Below are positions 58,941-64,000 of a stretch of 64,000 nt of DNA, one piece after another (position 1 is the first letter of the stretch; the number at the start of each line of letters is the position of its first letter). Source of the stretch: Pirellulales bacterium (GTDB taxonomy: Bacteria; Planctomycetota; Planctomycetia; Pirellulales; JANQPP01). Both the position numbers and the translations under genes were made by a program. The notes beneath the pieces were generated by a model, which worked only from the letters and a program-made list of their open reading frames with translations, searched no databases and was not told the origin of the DNA. The stretch spans positions 53,822-117,821 of the forward strand of contig JANQPP010000127.1 of NCBI GenBank assembly GCA_028289405.1, given 5' to 3'.

Positions 58941-59227
58941 GTAGATCAACCGCCTACTAAGCGATCCGAATGAGGAGACATTCCTTTTGCTCGCCGCGGC
59001 TCGGCTTGCCACTCGGCACTAACTCAACATGCGCCAGTTTCGTGAAAAATAGCGAGTGAAGTCGCCGTCCGGTCGAGATGGGCGTCAATCTGTAGAAATA
59101 AAACCCGCCCTCCCCCTTGGACTGCTCGTTTCCCGAAAGTGCGTGCGATTGCAGGCATGGACGCAGGCGACGTACCCGGGACGGGAACGCCGGCATTGCA
59201 GGCTACGTCGCCAACGGGAGGGAGGGG
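58941..59227. other. Short intergenic stretch before the insertion sequence
   Basis: No gene seen. A phrase GTGCGTGCGATTGCAGG near 59138 recalls the IS end sequence but is not in the right arrangement to be the left end. Confidence 0.3.
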
Positions 59228-60501
59228 CAGGGGTATCGCACGTTGATTTCGTTTTGGTGTAAGGATTGCGTCGGGTCAGTGGTTGTCAAGCCTCGAAAGT
59301 GTGAGGCGTCGTGTTCCTACATGGAGGCGGGTAATGATGACCGGACCGGCGATGTTGGTTACAGAGACTTTTGTAGATGTTACAGACCCGCGAACGAATC
59401 GCGGCCACAATCATGATCTGCTGGAAATGATCTTCATCACGCTCACCGCCACGATCTGCGGTGCCAACAGCTGGGCTGATGTCGAGCGATTCGCCAGAGC
59501 CAAGCGTCGATGGTTCGAGCGGTACATCGCCTTGGCCGAAGGCATTCCCAGCCACGACACGTTTGGCCGCGTGTTCGCGAGGCTCGATTCGGGTGAGTTC
59601 TTGGCGGCCATGCATGCTTGGGTCGATCGCTTTGCAGGATCACTTCGCGAGAAGGGTATCGCGATCGATGGCAAAGTGTTGCGAGGTTCGTTCGATCGTG
59701 CGGCCGGGACAGACCCGCTGCATACGATCACCGCGTTTGTCACGGACACGCGACTGGTGCTTCGACAAGTGGCCATCGATGATCAAAGCAACGAGATCCC
59801 TGCCGTGCCCAAGCTTCTCAAGTTGGTGGACCTGGCCGGCGCGGTCGTGACGCTCGATGCCATGCACTGTCAAAAGGAAACCGCTCGCTCGATCATTCAT
59901 GCCGAGGCGGATTACGTCCTGACGGTGAAAGGCAATCAAGGCAAACTCGCGAGTAGGTTGTGCGATCTGTTTCTCGAATATGGTGAAGCCGATTACCGCG
60001 TCGACGGCCTTGTTCACCACGCGACCGTGGAGAAGTCACACGGTCGAGAAGAGCGTCGACATTACTACACGACCGCCGTCCCGAATGAAGCAATCTTCGC
60101 GGAGTGGAAGGGAATTAAATCGATCGGCATGGTGTATCGGCATCGCGAAGCCGCCACGAAAGAGGGCGACGTGAAGGAGCACGATGAAACCACGTTCTTC
60201 ATCAGTAGCTTGCCACCGAAAGTAAAGCGACTGAGCCGGCTGCTACGCGGCCATTGGAAGATCGAAAACAGCCAACACGATGTACTCGATGTAACATTTT
60301 CCGAAGACGCCAGCCGCATTCGCAAGGGAAACTCGCCAGAAATATCAGCCGCCTTTCGCCGCATGGCGCTGAATATTCTGCAACGGGACACTACCCTCAA
60401 AGACTCAATTCGCGGCAAACGTCTCCAAGCCGGCTGGGATGACACCGTCCTCGATCACATTTACGCCGGTTTTCACGGCACTTGAACGTGCGATTGCCCT
60501 G
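59228..60501 (+). mobile_element. ISAs1-family insertion sequence
   Basis: About 1.27 kb, bounded by imperfect inverted ends: CAGGGGTATCGCACGTT at the left (from 59228) and AACGTGCGATTGCCCTG at the right (to 60501). These are complementary at 15 of 17 positions. It encloses one transposase gene. I could not identify a target-site duplication. The right flank runs into a decayed integrase. Confidence 0.8.
59334..60485 (+). CDS. ISAs1-family transposase (DDE)
   Basis: 383 residues from the ATG at 59334, with GGAGGCGGGTA upstream. The family N-terminus is DVTDPRTNRGHNHDLLEMIFITLTATICGANSWADVERFA. The DDE core includes GIAIDGKVLRGSFD, the strand VVTLDAMHCQKETARSII, and YVLTVKGNQGKL. RGHWKIENSQHDVLDVTFSEDASRIRKGN carries the late acidic residue. 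It appears full length and intact, so the element may still be active. Confidence 0.93.
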   Translation: MMTGPAMLVTETFVDVTDPRTNRGHNHDLLEMIFITLTATICGANSWADVERFARAKRRWFERYIALAEGIPSHDTFGRVFARLDSGEFLAAMHAWVDRFAGSLREKGIAIDGKVLRGSFDRAAGTDPLHTITAFVTDTRLVLRQVAIDDQSNEIPAVPKLLKLVDLAGAVVTLDAMHCQKETARSIIHAEADYVLTVKGNQGKLASRLCDLFLEYGEADYRVDGLVHHATVEKSHGREERRHYYTTAVPNEAIFAEWKGIKSIGMVYRHREAATKEGDVKEHDETTFFISSLPPKVKRLSRLLRGHWKIENSQHDVLDVTFSEDASRIRKGNSPEISAAFRRMALNILQRDTTLKDSIRGKRLQAGWDDTVLDHIYAGFHGT

Positions 60502-60689
60502 GGGGCCGAAAACTTTTGACATCGAACGCCAAACCGCCGCGTTCTGCCAAGCCGGGTACCGAGGGAAAGGTGGAAATCCGCGTTTCGCCAATCCTAATTG
60601 GTGGTCAACAAGAGAATCACGGCTGATCTCCGGCGTACGATTCACGCGGGCAGGTGGATTCGGCTTGCCTTCCACGGCCCGCGTGGATC

Positions 60690-61430
60690 AGCCCGACTCG
60701 AGGCAAGTGAGACATGTCGCGCTATGCCGTTTTGGAGGATTGAGACACCCGTCGGAGGTGTTAAAGCTGCGCTGGCGCGACGTGGACTGGGAACGTGAGC
60801 GACTCCTGGTACGCAGCCCGAAAACCGAACACCACGCAGGCAATGATTCGCGGTGGATCCCACTCTTTCCAAAGGTCCAGCCGCACATGGGACGGAGTTT
60901 GTGATCATGCGATATCGGGATGCGAATGCAAACCTTCGCACTCAACTACAACGAATCATCCACCGGGCCGGAAAAGCCATGGCCGAGACTATTTCAAAAC
61001 CTTTGGGACACGCGGGAAACCGAATTGACCGAAGATTTCCCGGTGCACGTCGTATGTGTCTGGATCGGCAACTCGCAACCAGTCGCCGCGAAGCACTACC
61101 TTCGAGTAATTGATGAGCACTTTGCACGTGGCGCACGACTGGCGCAGCAAACTACCGTGTTGAGTCGCATGGTGAAGACTACGAGAGCCATTTTTCCCTT
61201 GAATTGCCGAGCATTGCGATTTTTTGCGATTCGACGCTGGCCCACGAAGCACGCCCTGAGGGAGTCGAACAGGCGGGCGATTCGCCGCCTAAAACGCCGG
61301 TTTTTCGTCCAAGCGGCGCAGAATCCGGCGTACTGGACCGCAAAAACGTTGACTTTTCTTCCGAATTACCGGCGGTGGTCAACGCCTGGCGCCGCCGTTC
61401 TGGCCATGATTCGGGCAGCCGAGTAGGCAG
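60690..61430 (+). pseudogene. Decayed tyrosine recombinase (phage integrase family)
   Basis: The C-terminal half of an integrase is visible in pieces across frames. ALCRFGGLRHPSEVLKLRWRDVDWERERLLVRSPKTEHH is in one frame, FVIMRYRDANANLRTQLQRIIHRAG in the next, and LTEDFPVHVVCVWIGNSQPVAAKHYLRVIDEHF back in the first. A further remnant, RKNVDFSSELPAVVNAWRR, lies in the second frame. Arg (GLRHPSE) and the final Tyr (KHYLRV) are recognisable. At least three frame changes and a missing N-terminus make it inactive. It lies directly beside the ISAs1 element, which may have interrupted it. Confidence 0.7.
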
Positions 61431-62402
61431 CGCACACGTCACTTCTCGGGTTAAAACCTCATCACGGACTTGCGGTTTCATGACAATGATAGGCCGGCTA
61501 CTCGGGATGTCGATTTCCGTGGCGCCGGCGTCATAGTAGTGATTTTGAAATCGCGGAGGTCGTCCTCAGCACCCTCGGTTTCGCCGGACCAATCGGAGCA
61601 CCAGTTGATCCACCGCTTTCAGTTCACATTGAAACTTCGTGCGGGAGGTGTTTATGACCAAAGCATATTCGAGAGAATTCCTGTTTCGGCTGGCTGTCAA
61701 TTGGATGGCGCCGGCCGACCGTCGCTTGAGCCGGAAATACCCTCGGTGGTGGACACCGAATGGAGTCGCGCTAACGGCGAAACTGGCGCCGACCTTTCCA
61801 ACATCGAGGCTACAAAGTCAGCTTTGCAACTTCCGTTTCATTTCGCGGGCTTTTACCACGCCTTCTCCTTTCAAACAGGTCCAAGCAGATCAAATATCCT
61901 TATATTGTCTGAGATCGCGCCGTCGATGGTTGGATCGTACGTCGTTGTCCGTTCGGGCAACCATAATGCCTTCGGTGTGCTCCACCGCTGAGGTGCACTC
62001 ATCGGCCGTTCCTTGGCGCATTTGACGCCCATGAAACGATGGAGGAGGCTTCTCAAGGTGGCGTTTCCAATGTTTTCGGGGAGCTGTCGGAGATTAATGG
62101 TACCTCCCTTGATTCGCCAATGGAGTGCACTCGCAAGCACGTTGCGCGTGCGACCACAAGATTAGCCCGCTCCAGGTGGAGGTCACTGGGTTCGGGACCT
62201 ATCCAGAACCTCCCATGTTGCTTCCAACAATCGCGGATCTCATGCGCGCGGGCCACCCTTGTACTGCGAGCTCGGCGAGGAACTTCGCCTCGCGGAGCGG
62301 CATTCTAAATGGAAGGCGTGCTTGACCAATCGGCTGGTATCCTCGAAAATAGCGGCACACTCCTGACCCATCCGCGAGGTTGCCGTGCGTTCATTCGAAA
62401 AG
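61431..62402. other. Intergenic or decayed region, nothing recognised
   Basis: Almost 1 kb of overlapping open frames on both strands with no convincing domain. The longest (61470-61991, plus) carries no motif I know. It is probably degenerate DNA next to the decayed integrase. Confidence 0.35.
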
Positions 62403-62870
62403 ATGACAAAGGCCGAAGTCATCAACGCGCAACGTGCGTGGGCCAAGGCCGTTGTCGACCAAGATGTAGAGACACTTCTTGGGCTATATGACTTTGGTTC
62501 GCCCGATGAACCGCTTCTGTTCAAACCCACATTGGCGGATGTCATCCGTTTGGATGAGGCGGGCACGCGGTCCTATTTTGTAGGGGGCAATCCGGACTAC
62601 CTGCATGACGGTGGCTTTCTCAACCATCGCTGGAAGCATGTAGAATTTCAGAGCGCCGTCGGCCCGATCCTGAAGGCCGGAGGCCTCGGCTACAAAGACA
62701 TGGGCCACTACACGTTTGTCAACGAGCAGGGAGATGCGACCCGCGCCGACTACACCTTTGCTTACCATAAACTCAATGGCAAAGTGCTGATCTCACTTCA
62801 TCACTCGTCGCTAACGTGGATACCACCATCGGGTCGAGCCGAGCCCCGTTCGACTCAGGGGGACGATTGA
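62403..62870 (+). CDS. NTF2-like (CaMKII-association-domain type) protein
   Basis: 155 residues from the ATG at 62403; a start 18 bases upstream is possible. The small cone-shaped fold is suggested by KAEVINAQRAWAKAVVDQDVETLLGLYDF at the start and DYTFAYHKLNGKVLISLHHSSLTW at the end. LFKPTLADVIR and SYFVGG are further family marks. Proteins of this type are found beside carbonic-anhydrase genes, as here (104 bases before one). The function of the pairing is not known to me. Confidence 0.7.
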   Translation: MTKAEVINAQRAWAKAVVDQDVETLLGLYDFGSPDEPLLFKPTLADVIRLDEAGTRSYFVGGNPDYLHDGGFLNHRWKHVEFQSAVGPILKAGGLGYKDMGHYTFVNEQGDATRADYTFAYHKLNGKVLISLHHSSLTWIPPSGRAEPRSTQGDD

Positions 62871-62974
62871 CTTTGTTGCCTGCCGAATCCGGTCGCTAGA
62901 TCTGCCGAACTGCCCGCATGTCGTCGCGCATCGCCGCGCTACCGCGAAGAGAGAAGCAAGGCAAGGAGTGGCCG

Positions 62975-63586
62975 ATGTTCCGTTTGAAGGCAGGGCTTCA
63001 TAACTTCCAAGAAGGAGTCTTTGGTTCAACGAGTGATCTCACTTGCCCGACGAATGTCCGCAAGCCGGATACATTGATGATTGCCTGTTCGGGACAAGGG
63101 ACAGCCCCCGACAACGTTTCCTTTGGAAACCCAGGTCGTTTCAGTATCTTGCAGCACTTTGGGGCATCAATGCCTTCCAAATCCGAATGTAAAGAGCACG
63201 AAGGACTCTCTTGCGACGGCGTCAAGACCCTTTTCGACAGACACGATTTTCGACACGTTATTGTTTGTGGGCACCTAGGTTGCGCAGTAATTCGTTATTG
63301 GCTTCAACCGGTCATCGAGCAGCACGTCAACATTCTCCGACAACAATTTGAAAAGAGAGCTCGTGATCTAGTAGACAAGAACTACGTACCTCATACCGAC
63401 GCGGAGAGGTGTGCGTTGATGGTCTGTAAACACGTCCTCTGCCAAATTGAGAATCTACTGACACACCCGTTTGTCGTGGAGCGTGTACTGGCCGAGAAGA
63501 CGTCTTTTCATGGTTGGGTTGTCGACGATGAGACGGCTCGAGTACTTGGGTACAGCTCCGAGAAGTCCGCGTTCGTGCCCATCTAG
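62975..63586 (+). CDS. Beta-carbonic-anhydrase-like protein with altered active site
   Basis: 203 residues from the ATG at 62975 (AAGGAG upstream). The fold is recognisable from VFGSTSDLTCPTNVRKPDTLMIACS, GNPGRFSILQHFG, and HVIVCGHLGCAVIRYWL. Zinc ligands Cys38 (IACSG), His100 and Cys103 (GHLGC) are kept. The usual C-S-D-S-R motif reads C-S-G-Q-G, so the catalytic Asp/Arg dyad is missing. The segment LAEKTSFHGWVVDDETARVL matches the family C-terminus. It may be inactive, or act on another substrate or as a sensor. It follows the NTF2-like gene. Confidence 0.75.
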   Translation: MFRLKAGLHNFQEGVFGSTSDLTCPTNVRKPDTLMIACSGQGTAPDNVSFGNPGRFSILQHFGASMPSKSECKEHEGLSCDGVKTLFDRHDFRHVIVCGHLGCAVIRYWLQPVIEQHVNILRQQFEKRARDLVDKNYVPHTDAERCALMVCKHVLCQIENLLTHPFVVERVLAEKTSFHGWVVDDETARVLGYSSEKSAFVPI

Positions 63587-63879
63587 CATTTGTCCATTGG
63601 CTGAGAGGAGATTGAACGACGGAATCGGACGCATTTGGGCAGCCTCAGACCAGTTACAACTGCAGCACGGGCTGCACAATGTCCTCCACCGTTGGCAATT
63701 CGCCCACGCAGGAATCCGCTGCGGATGCATCGGCGACGTGCCTTCGACGGTCGGCTAACCCACAGCGGTGTCAGTGTCCAGACATGACCTCTGCAGAAAG
63801 CCGGGCACTCTTCCAGCGGTCGGCTGGTGCAAATTCGGCAATTGATGGGTCGACATTTGGCAGATCGGGGCTGCAGCCG
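63587..63879. other. Intergenic, nothing recognised
   Basis: About 290 bases between converging genes. No clear terminator or gene was seen. Confidence 0.3.
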
Positions 63880-64000
63880 TTAGCGCATGATACGCCAGCG
63901 CGGCGGCGTGAAGGCGTCTTGCTCAATCTCGGCCAGCATCAGCTTGATGGCTTGGTCGAGCTGGGGATCCGCGCCGTCGACCATCTTTGCGGGGTCATCG
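63880..64000 (-). CDS. C-terminal end of a possible S41/tricorn-type peptidase, cut by window edge
   Basis: The minus strand is open from the window edge to a TAA at 63880, giving 39 residues ending FTPPRWRIMR. The stretch MVDGADPQLDQAIKLMLAEIE resembles the last helix of tricorn-like S41 proteases (consensus V-x-G-x-DPQLExAI). The evidence is one short motif, so the family is tentative. Confidence 0.45.
   Translation of the reverse strand, partial: DDPAKMVDGADPQLDQAIKLMLAEIEQDAFTPPRWRIMR

Overview
The window looks like a chromosomal segment of a nitrogen-fixing planctomycete (Pirellulales-like). Support for the phylum: a four-gene set of planctomycete cytochrome-type proteins (DUF1549/DUF1553, DUF1501, DUF1592-type, DUF1552); an RTX-like protein with the LRMEAMEDRKLFA-type N-terminus common on planctomycete exported proteins; an exosortase/PEP-CTERM system; and several short ORFs of types seen mainly in this phylum. 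No 16S gene is present, so the assignment is inference from gene content.

Layout. (1) 1-8474, minus strand: an exosortase/exopolysaccharide locus reading exosortase, Wzz/BY-kinase tyrosine autokinase, giant TPR protein, EpsI-like (DUF3485) protein cut by the window edge. (2) 9.6-10.6 kb: a PEP-CTERM substrate with a terminator. A second PEP-CTERM substrate lies at 47.7-48.5 kb. (3) 10.8-19.1 kb: an efflux periplasmic adaptor, a large RND permease and an HpnN-like MMPL protein, then two hypothetical proteins and an RTX-repeat protein (19.2-22.4 kb). (4) 22.5-22.7 kb: two tRNA-Ser genes. (5) 23.5-45.8 kb: a molybdenum nitrogenase cluster. The minus strand carries nifHDK, nifT, a ferredoxin, nafY, a DUF6129 gene, a Mop gene, nifE, nifN, nifX, a DUF269 gene, a CCE_0567-type gene, fdxB and a small Cys-rich ORF, and separately nifUSVWZ. 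The plus strand carries a SIR2-like gene and nifB-fdxN. A ferritin-like gene and nifA close the cluster on the minus strand. (6) 46.6-50 kb: a membrane protein, the second PEP-CTERM protein and a TIGR01777 epimerase. (7) 50.3-58.8 kb: the cytochrome-type set. (8) 59.2-61.4 kb: an ISAs1-family insertion sequence next to a decayed tyrosine recombinase. (9) 62.4-64 kb: an NTF2-like protein, an atypical beta-carbonic-anhydrase-like protein, and the C-terminal end of a possible S41/tricorn-type peptidase.

How the nif genes work together. NifHDK is the enzyme. NifU, NifS, NifB, NifE, NifN, NifV, NifX, NafY and the ferredoxins cover Fe-S and FeMo-cofactor assembly, with NifW, NifZ and NifT as accessories. 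NifA is the activator. I read sigma-54 -24/-12 promoters with TGT-N10-ACA NifA sites directly from the sequence in front of nifH, the SIR2-like gene, nifB and nifU. The nifH and SIR2-like promoters diverge around one shared site. No nifL, nifM, nifQ or modABC is visible in the window.

Beyond genes, two dispersed repeat families occur. Family 1 is about 105-115 bp, carries an internal palindrome and keeps an open frame. Family 2 is about 150-160 bp with complementary ends. Family 1 copies cluster around the nif genes, and two inverted copies bracket a single short gene. The far end of nifZ runs into the antisense of a truncated unrelated gene, which marks a likely recombination junction at the cluster edge.
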